NCBI RefSeq assembly: GCF_018812025.1 | Contig: NC_063061.1 | Location: 29,638,585 to 29,702,584 of the forward strand | Reading direction: 5' to 3' | DNA: 64,000 bases | Source: Megalobrama amblycephala | Taxonomy: Eukaryota > Chordata > Actinopteri > Cypriniformes > Xenocyprididae | Shown: positions 11,701-23,472 of the stretch, in pieces | Numbering within the stretch: position 1 is the first letter of the stretch | How the letters are laid out: every line of letters starts with the position of its first letter | Translations under genes and position numbers: made by a program | The notes under the pieces: model-generated | Seen by the model: the letters and a program-made list of their open reading frames with translations, nothing else | What the model was told of the DNA's origin: nothing | The model's database searches: none

Positions 11701-14700
11701 GCTGTCTGTGTGACGGGATGTTTGAAATGTGTAGCGGCTGTGGATTTTGCACAGCTGTATTCCAAACTGTTTGTAAACTGATGCTTATGCAGTTGCTGAT
11801 ATGCTTTGTATAATTTATTTTAGCATCAAGTTTTTCAACCAGGGGGTCTGCGGGGTCTCAATATAGTAGCATTCTTAATAAAACGTTTTAATGTGTTACC
11901 ATGATTTTTTTTTTTTGTGGCCTGTGGGTTGGCTGGGAGGGGGTTTCTGGTAGGTATAAAAAAACAAATGACGTTTGGTTGCATTAACAGTTTTCACATG
12001 CATACTTCTGCCTAAGAGGACAGAACACCGTACCGATTAAATAGTCTACTCTCGAACGAATGACTCACATGAGCTGGTTCTTTTCAGTGAATCAAACAAA
12101 CAATCAAACAAACAGTGTAACCAGCCCGACTCATGAACAAATTACTCTTATAAGCCAGTTTCTTTTAGTGAATCAAAAACATACAGCGTAACCAGTGTAT
12201 AGTCTGACTCTTGAATGAATCTCATGTGAGCTGGTTCTTTTTAGTAAAAAAAAACAAAACAGATAAACAGTGTACACAAACTCGCAAACAAATGACTTTT
12301 GAGCTGATTCTTCTTAGAGAATCTAAAAACCTACAACGCAACCAGTGTAGTCCAACTCTTGAAAGAATAAATCTTCTGATTTGGTTCTTTTTAGTGAATA
12401 AAAAGCATACAGCGCAACCAGTGTAGTATGACACGCGAACGAATGACTCTTACGAGTCGTTTCTTTTTAGAAAACTTTTCTTTTTAAAAAATATACAGGG
12501 CAAACACATGTAAGTTAGAAGTTAAAGTGATCGTTCACCCAAAAATGAATATTTCCCCATGATTTACTCACCTTCAAGCCATCCAAGTCTTCTTTCAGAC
12601 GAATACAGTCAGAGATATATTTAAATATATCCTGTCTCTTCCAAGCTATATAATAGCAGTGAATGGGGGGCCTGTTTTGAAGCCAAAAAAAGTGCATCCA
12701 TCCATCATAAAAGTACTCCACAAGGCTCCGGGGGGTTAATAAAGGCCTTCTGAAGCGAAGTGATGGGTTTTTGTGAGAAAAATATCCACATTTAAAACTT
12801 TTTAAACTAAAATAACTAGCTTCTGGCAGACGACCGCATACTGTGCAACAACGTAGGATGTAGGAGTATTGTAAGCTTCTGTCTGCCTGAAGCTAGTTAT
12901 TATAGTTAATAAAGTTTTAAGTATGGATATTCTTTTGAAAAAAAACCCATCGCTTCGCTTCAGAAGGCCTTTATTAATTCCCCGGAGTTGTGTGGAGTAC
13001 TTTTACGATGGATGGATGCACTTTTTTTGCTTCAAAATTGGGCCCCACTCACTGCCATTAGGAAGAGCCAGGATATTTTTTAAATATATCTCTGATTGTG
13101 TTTGTTTGAAAGAAGATAGACCTAGCATGGCTTGAGGGTGAGTAAATCATGGGATAATTTTCATTTTTGGGTTAATTGGATTGCATTTTTGCCACCTCTC
13201 AAAGTACTGTGAAAAGATTTTAATAATCTTTTGCAGTTGAAACCCCCTGATTTAACTGAACAATTTAAGTCTTATTGTTTTTCTAATTATATCACTGAAA
13301 AGATTAAGTTTTCAGCCTCATTGAAAGTTGTAGAAAAACAAAGCCCGTAAGTTTTATTTTAAGACTAGGCACAATACAGGTGAAATATATGCTTCTTATT
13401 AGCACATATCCTGGTATTTTCCACTTTGGCAACAATTACTAGGACTTAACACCTAAACAATAGACATTTCCCAGGAGCAAATTCAGTGCATGCTTGTGTG
13501 GATTTGGGGAAAAAAATGCCATACCCTTTTCCAGCCCTGACAGTGAACAATACAGAACAATACAGCCCACTTCAGGATGGACTTCAGGAAACATTAACAT
13601 ATTGTTTGAGGCAGATAGAGTTGTAATATATGATCAAATTTGGCATTCTTATCACCATAGTGCTTCATAGCATGCTTCCTTCCAAAATTGCTGTTTCATG
13701 TCTGTTTTTGTTTTGTTTCGCTAAGGTACAACAGCCTTGTCACAGGCCAAAGAGCCAAAGGCATCATTGCGGTATGCTGGATACTTTCAGTGGTCATCGG
13801 CTTGACCCCCATGCTGGGCTGGAACAGTGGCATCGCCACAGACAACAACAGCTCCTGTCCTCAAGGTATGACGGAGTGCCTGTTCGAGAAGGTGGTCACC
13901 ATGGGTTACATGGTTTACTTTAACTTTTTCGGCTGCGTCTTGATTCCATTATTTGCTATGCTGGCCATCTACGCACGGATCTTCATGGCTGCCCGTCGCC
14001 AGCTCAGACAGATGGAGCAGAAGCTAGTGCACATGCACGGACATACCCACGGGGAGGGATCCTCATCCCGGTCCACACTGCAAAGGGAGGTCCACGCCGC
14101 CAAATCCTTGGCTATCATCGTGGGCCTCTTCGCTATTTGTTGGCTCCCGTTGCACATCATTAACTGCTTCACATTGTTCTGCCCTCAGTGTGATCGACCT
14201 CAGGACTGGGTCATGTACCTGGCCATCATACTTTCACATGCTAATTCAGTGGTGAACCCGTTTATATACGCCTACCGAATACGTGACTTCAGGCAAACCT
14301 TCCGAAGGATCATCCGTCAGCACTTCTTGTGGCACGAAAACAGACTGGCTATTGGTAGCAGCAATGGAGGTATGACTGCTTCTTCTGCTGCGGTCAGTGT
14401 GATTGAGACTTCTTGTGCGATGTCCAGTGGCTTTGTGCTGGATCCCAATCCCATTCGAGGCATGATTTCTTGCGATGAATTTACAAAGCAAATGCCAGCA
14501 AAAATCAGGCCAAAAACGGAATTCCAAGACTTAGGATACAGTTTAAATGGAGCTTTAAATGGAGCCAGTTCGACACAGATTTTTTCATTACATACCAGGG
14601 AGGAAGTTCCCTCCATCAGAGACCATGTAGAAATCATGACGGTAAAAGACTGTAGTGCTGTTACTAATGTGCCTGTCAGATGTCTGGTGCCCATAAGGAC

Positions 14701-14734
14701 AAGCAACTCATCCGATCTTGCAGAAGTGTCATGA
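8742..14734 (+). CDS. adora2a: Adenosine A2A receptor (two coding exons)
   Basis: Coding exons 8742-9064 and 13726-14734 join in frame across an Arg codon (AG|G) with gtgagt donor and AG acceptor, giving 443 aa (human 412). This plasma-membrane class A GPCR binds adenosine and couples to Gs to raise cAMP. Exon 1 carries TM1 with [11 protein letters not shown]2 with [12 protein letters not shown]3 and the DRY motif (98-100). Exon 2 carries TM4, an ECL2 with NNSS glycosylation sequons and the CLFEKV ligand-binding stretch, TM6 [11 protein letters not shown], and TM7 NPFIYAY. The long cytoplasmic tail, which distinguishes A2A from the short-tailed A2B, ends DLAEVS, like the human GAGVS end. The single intron after TM3 is the family's usual position. 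The ATG at 8742 aligns with the N-terminus of the family; no upstream in-frame ATG precedes it in this exon before a stop. The 4.66-kb intron holds repeats only. Which fish paralogue (aa/ab) is undetermined. Confidence 0.95.
9605..9960. repeat. Degenerate minisatellite of cagaattgcgag/ctcgcaattctg words
   Basis: Within adora2a intron 1. At least eight imperfect copies of 'tcagaattgcgagttataa' and its reverse complement alternate, separated by short A/T spacers and 'gagaaaaaa' runs. Both orientations are interleaved, so the array can fold into many alternative hairpins. It lies in a longer A-rich stretch of low complexity (9320-10110). Confidence 0.8.
10190..12040. other. adora2a intron, no gene seen
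   Basis: Overlapping minus-strand ORFs at 11397-11765 (122 and 109 codons) are not supported by splice sites or a recognisable domain. The stretch 11322-11770 is less AT-rich than its surroundings and low in obvious repeats, so it could be conserved non-coding DNA, but this cannot be judged without alignment. Confidence 0.35.
12050..12475. repeat. About five and a half tandem 75-85 bp units
   Basis: Each unit reads approximately 'cgaatgactcttacgag', then 'ggttctttttagtgaatca', then 'cagcgcaaccagtgtag' and 'gactcttgaa'. Unit starts are near 12056, 12137, 12214, 12289, 12364 and 12440; identity between units is moderate. The head of the unit holds the inverted pair gactc/gagtc. The same unit recurs at 20625-20745 in the first intron of snrpd3. 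Confidence 0.75.
12526..13180. mobile_element. 'gggatagttcac' TTAA MITE, right end decayed
   Basis: It follows TTAA at 12522-12525 with 'agtgatcgttcaccc' and ends near 'catttttgggttaattgg', the decayed mirror of the left end. The arms are inverted about a centre near 12870; 'ttctgaagcgaagtgatgg' in the left arm mirrors 'catcgcttcgcttcagaa' in the right arm. No transposase is encoded. It lies in the adora2a intron. Confidence 0.8.
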
Positions 14735-15280
14735 CACACACTTCCATTACGCAACAAGTTAAATACCCAAACGAGGCTTGTTTCGTTCTTCGCGAGGCAA
14801 TCACTGATCTGAGTTGTTGTGCAAGTGAGGGTGACTTCATTTACAGTACTATCCAGGCCAGGGTCAGGAAAGATAAAGCTATGAGAGGATCACATAGCTC
14901 CTGTGGGAACCCTCACTGCACAAATTCCAGGAATTTCTTACTTGTCTTTGCAGTCAAACACCCCTGATGGTGTTTCCAGATTTTCTGACCTCATAAAGAA
15001 CTAGTTTGCTGACATTGTAGAGTATATTCAAAGCGATTCTAAGGAGCTTTATTAAAAGATTACTGTTCCCAGCCAAAGTGGGAGAGGCCTAATAGATTAA
15101 ATCAATATTCTGGGGAATTCAGATAAACCTGTTATGACCGTGCCATATAATACCTTGATGTGTGGCACGCTTTAAAGAAGCATCATGTTTCTGTGCTTTA
15201 TAAGTAGGAGTACTGTATGTCCAAACTGAGAACATGTACCATTAATACACTTTCAAGAACCTCTGTAGCGCTTTAAAGCA

Positions 15281-16755
15281 TAGGGCTGCATGATTTTGGG
15301 GAACAAATCTAATTGCAATTTTTCTGATTAAAAATTGTGATTGCTATTTAAAATGTGATTTGAAAAAAGCTCCAGGTTTGCTGTATGTGCTTGTTTGTAG
15401 GGCTGCACAATTTGTCCAGAAATGTTTTGATTATATATTAATATATGACTATAAAATAATTTATCATTATTATTACTTAAATAAAAAATTAGAAATTTTA
15501 CTATTATAATATTTCATTGTAAAATAAAAAAAAATCAAGTATTTAAGAAAAATTATGTAATAATAATAATTCCAAATGCACGTTATTTTTTTTTACTGTG
15601 AACCGAGCCACTCTGAGACACTGAAAACAGCACATCATGAGCTGTTAGCTTGTAAAAGAACACAGCGCCGCTCTTCACTCTGAAACATGAAGCACACATT
15701 TGTCAATAAAGGTCCAGTGTGTAACATTTAGGAGGATCTATTCACAGAAATGCAATGTAATATACATAACTATGTTTTCAGTGGTGTATAAAGACCTTAC
15801 ATAATGAACCATTATGTTTTTATTTCCTTAGAATTAGGGCTGCACGATTAATCGCAATTAAACTGCACGCGATTTGGCAAAGGCTGTGATTATTTTATGC
15901 GCAGCTTGTCAGAGCTGTACGGCTCAGTGATCAGTAGTAAATGCTTCTCCATCTGAAAGCCAGAGGGTGCTCTTGCACAGAAACTCCAGATATGCCCTGC
16001 CGCAGAAGTAGATAACACATGTCATTCCAGGAAATCACTATGGGCATCATACTATTGCTGTAGCTGAATAAACAGAAGATTGAAACTAATAAACACGACT
16101 GCCTTTTTCTGTGTAAGAGGCCACATCATCTCATAGAATCTTTCAACTGATGTTATGAAGTGAGTTTGGAGTAAAGACATGTTTTTAAATGTTGTCTTTT
16201 GTTGGACATGATGTACATAAATGCTTCTCATGTCTGGAAAGATGTTTGATTTTTCAAATGTACATTATAAGTGACTCAAACTCGCAGTGCTTTGAGATGG
16301 ATTAGCATTTCGAGCCATACTTCATTGACAAGCTGCGCATAAAAAAATAATCGCAGCCTTTGCAAATTCATAATTGCACTAAGAATCACATTTAAGCGTG
16401 CTTTCAATGTTATTTTTTCTAATTAATCATGCGATTAATCGTGCAGCCCTACTTAGAATGCGCCTTGAGTCCCCTTCCATCGAATTCGCAATTTTGTTTC
16501 CACAGTAGCCCTAACAAACTGCTCTACAGAGCGCGTTTGCTTGACTGTGTCCTGTGTCCTGTGTTGGCCACCGTAGCTTCTCTATGTGTTTCGAAAGGGA
16601 GGGAATAGTGGTGGACTGAGCCATTGGTTGCAGTTCGCAACCTCACCACTAGACACCGCAAAAATTTACACGCTGAACCTATAAACTGCAGCCTTTGCGA
16701 TTTGATAAAGTGATATTGTGATTTCTGCTCAATTTCTATTAATTGTGCAGCCCTA
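15281..16755. mobile_element. Outer hAT-like element with nested insertions
   Basis: Ends are 'tagggctgcatgatt' on the left and 'aattgtgcagccctatt'-type on the right, that is, terminal inverted repeats of the form tagggctgca. They are flanked by 8-bp direct repeats ttaaagca (15273-15280) and ttaaaaca (16756-16763), 7 of 8 identical, the target-duplication length of hAT transposons. Inside is another start, 'tagggctgcacaattt' at 15400, a separate older dispersed repeat (15705-16690), and a complete second hAT-type element. No transposase frame remains. Confidence 0.7.
15835..16451. mobile_element. hAT-type MITE, 617 bp, perfect 8-bp target duplication
   Basis: Terminal inverted repeats tagggctgcacgattaatc match perfectly over at least 19 bases. 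The flanks are identical 8-bp direct repeats cttagaat at 15827-15834 and 16452-16459. The element is internally palindromic: 'atgcgcagcttgtc' is mirrored by 'gacaagctgcgcat'. It has no coding capacity and must have been moved by a hAT transposase supplied elsewhere. It interrupts an older repeat whose halves continue on both sides. Confidence 0.9.
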
Positions 16756-16869
16756 TTAAAACATGACCAACCTGAATTATACTGTACTGATTGTAAGCAT
16801 GTGTTAATATTTAAGGAAATGTACTGAATAAAACAAAGCTATAACCAAATTTGCGCAAATAGAGTGTTA

Positions 16870-17055
16870 TGTATCATGTACAAGGTACAAGTTGTTACTG
16901 GGGTGGCACCCAGATACAAAAAGTGCAAAAGGTAAAAGGTACATATTAGTACCTAAATGATACATATTAGTACCTTATGAAAGTGTATTGCCCAGTGAAA
17001 TCTGTTGCACCTTAGGGTTCAACCCCACTGACAACCTATTTTTACTGAGAGTGCA
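16870..17055. repeat. 'ggtacatattagtacc' dispersed repeat
   Basis: Repeated palindromic words of the type ggtacatattagtacc followed by 'ccagtga' and 'ttgcaccttag' modules. This is a common fish interspersed repeat pattern. No boundaries can be set precisely. Confidence 0.5.
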
Positions 17056-18001
17056 TAAAACCTTGTGTGTTGATTAGAATCAAATGCAGACATTCATTAT
17101 GATAAGAGTTTAAGCCATATACTGTCTGTGCACCATCAAGTGGACTTCTTGGTGCTTAATAAAGTGGACTTTGATTCCAAATTTCCCAGAAAAATGCAAG
17201 TATAAACACTAGTGATTCACAAATAGTGTATTAAATGAGCAGTCATCTGTAATAGATTTATTTATTCTTCAACACAACATAATGATTAGGGATCATAAAA
17301 TTCTCAGAGGATGTAGGACAGTGGTGTATAATCCTCTCTTGCGACACACACGCATACAAACACAATCGTGGACTACTACACAGACCAGCTATGATTGTAT
17401 TTACAGAGAGACTGCTGATGCCAGCGGCCGGCCTAATGCAATGGAAATCAAATGAAGGGGCATTTGATGATGCCTTAAAATGTACCATTACACTTCCCTT
17501 TTCCTCATTAAAAAGCTTTAGAGTGGGAAAGATCTGCACTACTGATACATGTATTTGGCACATGGGAGTTGACATTTTTAGGTGTTGTGGTGTGTAACGG
17601 TCCATTTATAGGAGCGAGTATAGAGTGACCATTCATAAAAATAGAACAAGTGAGCTAGACTTCCCAGAATTTTTACATTTTTAAAAAAAATTATAACTTT
17701 AATCAATATTGCCTCTGTATTTGGCTTACTTTGAAGGATCATAGACATGGGTAGTCGATACATTTACATTTGTTATAAATCAGCAGTACAGTGGAAAAAA
17801 TGTAGATATGTGTGTATATGCACATACATATATATAAAAAATAAAAAATTCTATTTTAACATATTAAAATATATATATTTTTTCCTGTGATGGCAAAATG
17901 TTATATTTGGTGAGAGAATAATAATATTATTAATAAAAATATTTATTATTAATAAGTAAACTTATAATATTAATAATAATTAATATAATAATACTTAATA
18001 A

Positions 18002-18081
<80 letters not shown>

Positions 18082-18248
18082 CTTAATTATATATATATAT
18101 ATATACAGAGTAAATTTGTTGAGTAAATTTAAAAATGTTCAATAATATATTAAAATAGAAATATATGATAAAACTTTACAATAATTATTATTAATAGAAC
18201 AGTTCTATTTTTATTAACTAACATTAACAAAAGTTATTAAATACTGTA

Positions 18249-18323
<75 letters not shown>

Positions 18324-20200
18324 CTTTAATATTTGTTGAGGAAATTTAAAAAATGTACATTAATATATTAAAATATATTATATTATTATATTATAAATAT
18401 ATGGTACTTTACAGTAATTATTATTAATAGAACAGTTCTATTTTTATTAACTAACATTAACAAAGATTAATAAATACTGTAACAAATATATTGTTAGTTA
18501 ATACATTAACTAGTGTTAAAAAATTAGACCATGTTGTAGTGTTACCAATTATATGTAGCCTATACATATATATTTTTATTATTATGAAAATGAGGTTATT
18601 AAAGCTGTGCACATACAAATTGTATTATTATTTATATTATTTTAATGGCAACTACCCAATTATACTAATTATAATCATTATAACAATAAAAAGCAAAAGT
18701 TAAGAAAAAGATAGAAGCTTTTTCCATTGTTCAGTTCTGTCCATTTGCTCAGTAAAGGTGATGTATCCAGCACTTGGTCAGAGTATATCAGTTCAGATCT
18801 GCTGGTTTGTTGATTCAAGCTGAGAAATGTCAGTCAGCGCAGCAGTGGCATGGTTTGATTTTGTTTTGAAAGCACTATTTTTTTAATAAGACAGATGTCC
18901 TTTACAAAAACGAATTTCCAGGCTTACGCAGTAATTTATCTTATTCCATCATGGATGTTTGTTGTGTAAATCAGATCGGAGTGAAGCTAACAGACTGTCA
19001 GCATGTCACATAGATCAGTAGCAGCTGGCAGGTTCATTCTGCTGGTAAAATGAGGTTTGAAGACATTGCTGAGTTACTGTGTAATCAACAAACATGCCCC
19101 CACCTCTTCCACTGTCACTGGTTGTAATTGGCTGAATTGAGTTTTTTTTTTCTTTTTCTTTTTTTCTCTCTTTTGTGGATCCGATGCAGGTGACATTTTT
19201 CAGAATGTCAGGTTCAAGATCATGGGGGCAGTTTCAGGTCACAGAAAGAGACTGTTGATTTTATTTTATAAACACATTTTCCTGTTAATGCTTTCAAAGA
19301 AAGGTATTTTTTTTTCATTTTATTACCTCTTACCATTGACAAAATTCCTTAGATAACATCAAAATAAAAGAATAAGTTAATAAATGCCTATATTAGGAGG
19401 GGAATTTCGATGTTGCAACGTTATGTGGTAAAATTAAATAAACCAATTGTTTAATGTTCTGCACTTTGACAAACAATATTTCAGCACATTATTAGATTTT
19501 ACTTGCATTTATTTCTGGAAAACAGGAACATTCAATTAATAAACATAATCAGCAGACGTAATGGTTTTACTTCCTGTCTTGGCTCAGTTCAGCCCATTTT
19601 GCACATAACATCTCTTGTTCTGCAGTGATTTACAGACAAAGAGGAAAAGACTATGCTAAGAATAGACACAGAATCAGTCTATCAAGCAGCAGGATGACAG
19701 AACACATTTAGACTCCATATTGCTGCCTTACACAATTCCTGAGAGTACAGCGATGAATCTTGATGATGCCAAACACAGACAAATGACTTCCCCAAGCGTC
19801 TTCCATTGTTTAACAATCTTTTGACCTTCATTGTTTTATATGTGCCATATACTGTATCATATATATAATAATGGTTTAAAAGTAAATATATAAAAGTAAT
19901 CATTTATAAAATCTGTGTCAAATATGGATTTCATGGACAATAAATACAGTAAGATTAATATTTTTTTAAATAATAACAAATAAATGATAACCAAAAAGCA
20001 GAAATAAATGCTGAATGTGACACCTATTGTAACATTTTATTAAAATAAGTGATAACTGTGACATTAAATTGAAAGACTAAATTAAATTGAATCATATCCA
20101 CAATTCAATACCGCCCTCTTCTGTAAATCTGAAGTGTCTTCCGCTTGTTCACACTGACCTGAATTTTACATATTAATAGGACTTCAATTCCCAAGATGCA
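17056..20200. other. adora2a-snrpd3 intergenic region, no gene seen
   Basis: Very AT-rich in the middle (17780-18720), with ordinary AT-rich DNA on both sides. ORFs of 60-115 codons at 17258-17763, 18491-18703 and 19682-19903 lack domains and splice context. Confidence 0.45.
18002..18480. repeat. AT microsatellite array with a roughly 240-bp tandem duplication
   Basis: (AT)n tracts at 18002-18079 and 18254-18319 are each followed by the same unique segment. Both copies contain 'attattaatagaacagttct' and then 'tttttattaactaacattaa' and end near 'aaatactgta' (about 18115-18250 and 18330-18482). Together the tract plus unique segment behave as a two-copy tandem unit. Confidence 0.85.
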
Positions 20201-20317
20201 ATAGGGTTTCAGGAAAAGGCGGGGCTTCTGCTTTCAGCTGCATTGTGGGAGCGGGAAAACGCCGCAAATACTCACGTTGTTCAGTAGTGGAGATTTCAAC
20301 GAAGCCGTCTACTCAAG
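20200..20317 (+). promoter_or_regulatory. snrpd3: snrpd3 promoter and non-coding exon 1
   Basis: A short GC-rich island with 'ggcggggctt' (GC-box-like) at about 20218 precedes 'gcattgtgggagcggga'. A donor lies at about 20318 (actcaag|gtactg). The next acceptor is at 20856-20857, eight bases before the start codon, so this exon is entirely leader. An initiator-TATA-less layout suits a housekeeping splicing gene. Confidence 0.65.
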
Positions 20318-20624
20318 GTACTGTAATGCTTAATAGGGAAAATCTACTACTTGTAATCTGTTACTTGGTCTTTCACTAAAATATACAGTCGTGTTTGATC
20401 TGTTTTAATTTTTAGCGGAGAAACGTCCATCTTAGACAGTCATTGTTTGCTTGGTTTATTCATGCGACTCGTTCGAGACCACTCTAGATGTTTATTGTGA
20501 ATTTGTTAGTTTAGTTATTTAAGTCAGTTTAAGCTAACTTTAGTAAATACCAGAACTGAACGTTTTCCATGACGCTCGTTTTACACCGTAGATTGTGTCC
20601 TCCAATATGCACAGAACGATTCCA

Positions 20625-20745
20625 GAACGAATGATTCTTACGAGTCGGTTCTTTTTAGTGAATCACAACTATAAAGTGTGACCAGTGTCGTCGGATTGCT
20701 GAACGAATCGTTCTAATGAGTCGGCTCTTGTTCTAATGAGTCGGA
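20625..20745. repeat. Copy of the gactc/gagtc tandem unit in snrpd3 intron 1
   Basis: 'cgaatgattcttacgagtcg' followed by 'gttctttttagtgaatca' and 'gaccagtgtcgtcgg' matches the units at 12050-12475. A second, partial unit follows with 'atgagtcgg' repeated twice. Confidence 0.7.
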
Positions 20746-20862
20746 ACTGTGACACATTCTCACTGTACAGCTGTTCACTAGTTATTATCTTCGCCACGTC
20801 TGACTCGAAAATAACCTAAATTTATTTGCTGTTAATTAACTTGTTTTTCTCTCCCAGGTTAA

Positions 20863-21719
<857 letters not shown>

Positions 21720-21861
21720 TGTGAATCCTGTTTCAGTCACAATGTCATTTTGTACAGTTTTATTTTTCTTTTGAGAAATTGTGCTTTTTTTGGATTGTTA
21801 AAATTGGTGATCTTGTTGTTTTGTTGATTTTTGCAGTAGTTTTATTTCACTTTTCTCATGT

Positions 21862-21867
21862 AATAAA
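21862..21867 (+). terminator. snrpd3: snrpd3 polyadenylation signal
   Basis: AATAAA 143 bases after the stop, followed by a T/G-rich stretch (aaaagtgttttattgattaagg) suited to a downstream element. The short 3' UTR is typical of a small housekeeping gene. Confidence 0.8.
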
Positions 21868-21899
21868 GCTGTTTAATTACACAAAAAGTGTTTTATTGA

Positions 21900-22590
21900 T
21901 TAAGGTGAAGGACTGATTTAGCATCGTTATTCCATTTATTAGCAGTCAAATATTGAAACACCTCAGCACGCACTTAAAGTTTGCACCAAATTATTGCTTT
22001 AAAGGAAAAGAACCTGTTTCATCAGTGTCCTGATTATGTAATGTGTTTTTAATGTTTTTGATGCCATGGACCCCAAATATGATCATCCTCATGCGAGGGA
22101 CCCCAATACTTACATTTAAAAGATAGAATTTTTTTTTTTTTTTCATGTTTAAAGACCCAATTTATACTATAAAAAAATACTATTAATTTGGGAAATATTA
22201 AGTTTCTATTTTTATACTCAGTAAAGTTCTGTACTGTTAAATGTATTTTTGTTTATATTAAGTTATCCAAATCAATTTATTACTTTTTATTTATTTAAAA
22301 TTCATTTTAAATCAGACCCCTTGCTCTAGAACACACTGGAAGTTTAATTTAAACCTGTTTGATAATTTGTCCACCTTCAACAAATGTATTTAGGTCCAAT
22401 ATTGTGTTTACAAGAATAAATACCCATAGACGTGTGTCCAAATACAATTTGCACTGAAATTCAATGTCACTGGCTATGAAAGTTCAGCCAGGTGCATCAT
22501 TGTATTGACTTGTAAGATCAATAAAATGGCATTTTGGGGCTTTACATAAAATTGTAAGATTAAAAAGTTTAATTTGTGACGTAAAAAAAC
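21900..22590. other. snrpd3-camkk2 intergenic spacer, no gene seen
   Basis: AT-rich sequence with homopolymer runs. A palindromic transposon begins at 22593. Nothing else is recognised. Confidence 0.4.
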
Positions 22591-22592
22591 AA

Positions 22593-23209
22593 AGGATTAG
22601 TCCACTTTTAAATACACTTTTCCTGATAAATTTATTCACCCCTATGTCATCTAAGATGTTCATGTCTTTCTCTCTTCAGTCGAAAAGAAATTAAGGTTTT
22701 TGAGGAAAACATTCCAGGATTATTCTCCTTACAGTGGATTTCAATGGCTACCAACAGGTTGAAGGTCAAAATTACAGTTTCAGTGCAGCTTCAAGGGCTT
22801 TAAGCGATACCAGATGAGGAATAAGGGTCTTATCTAGTGAATCGATCGGTCATTTTCGAAAAAAATACAACCGTTAATGCTTTATAAACAAAATATCACC
22901 TTGAACGTACTTTCCGCTTCCGCATTCTTCATAACGCTTACGCTGAATGTCCTACGCCTTCCCTATTCAAGTTACGGAAAAAAACGAAACTGGCGCCGCG
23001 TTCGTTCCGTAAGCTGCACTGAAACTGTAATTTTGACCTTCAATCTGTTGGTAGCCATTGAAATCCACTGTAAGGAGAACAATCCTGGAATGTTTTCCTC
23101 AAAAACCTTCATTTCTTTTCGACTGACGAAAGAAAGACATGAATATCTTGGATGACATGGGGGTGAGTAAATTTATCAGGAAAAGTGTATTTAAAAGTGG
23201 ACTAATCCT
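22593..23209. mobile_element. Palindromic TTAA element, 617 bp, 'aggattagtcc' ends
   Basis: Ends are 'aggattagtccacttttaaa' and its reverse complement. TTAA is present on the right (23210-23213) and degenerate on the left (acaa). The terminal inverted repeats extend about 200 bases with only scattered mismatches, through 'cagtcgaaaagaaat' and 'ccattgaaatccactgt'. Only about 200 central bases are unpaired. It lies about 100 bases upstream of the putative camkk2 first exon. A truncated relative is at 3274. Confidence 0.85.
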
Positions 23210-23289
23210 TTAAGTAAGAGTGCAGGTATTCCAGTGAAGCACAGCAATGAAGTTCAATCAATCAAGGACTAATAACACCCTGCGTGTCA

Positions 23290-23472
23290 GTTCAGCATTA
23301 GACGCAGTTCCTCTTGTGGCCGTTAGATGTCGCCACTCCTCTCACATTCACTCGCAGCAGAAGCACCTCCGTCCCCCGCTGCTGCACATCATACCATATC
23401 ATAAACCGCTACCATTACTGCCAGCGAGCTAACAACATACCCTTCAAAAACAGGATCTTATAAACGGCCGAG
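23290..23472 (+). promoter_or_regulatory. camkk2: Putative camkk2 promoter and non-coding exon 1
   Basis: A C-rich, CpG-containing stretch (23320-23380) ends in a strong donor at 23473 (ggccgag|gtaagg). No exon of snrpd3 remains open, and camkk2 needs an upstream leader exon because its first coding exon begins with an acceptor at 32688-32689. The next upstream island with a donor is therefore assigned here. The link across a 9.2-kb intron is inferred. Confidence 0.5.

Larger units (their letters stand above)
14735..16855 (+). other. adora2a: Probable adora2a 3' UTR containing nested transposons
   Basis: The sequence after the stop shows no coding signal. The first clear AATAAA outside the transposons is at 16827-16832, which would give a 3' UTR of about 2.1 kb, 1.5 kb of it the nested hAT-like insertions at 15281-16755. 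A shorter transcript ending before 15281 is possible, but no canonical signal was seen there. Confidence 0.35.

Noticed and set aside
11397..11765. 122- and 109-codon overlapping minus-strand ORFs
   Set aside because: Two frames open over the same bases with no protein similarity that I recognise; inside the adora2a intron.
12050..12475. CRISPR-like regular spacing of repeats
   Set aside because: Units are adjacent and diverged, not identical repeats with unique spacers, and the genome is a vertebrate.
13688..13725. Possible start of exon 2 ORF at an upstream ATG
   Set aside because: The first 13 residues are intronic; the AG at 13724-13725 and the Arg codon join give the correct receptor sequence.
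14246..14757. Minus-strand ORFs of 93 and 146 codons
   Set aside because: Antisense shadows of the long second adora2a exon.
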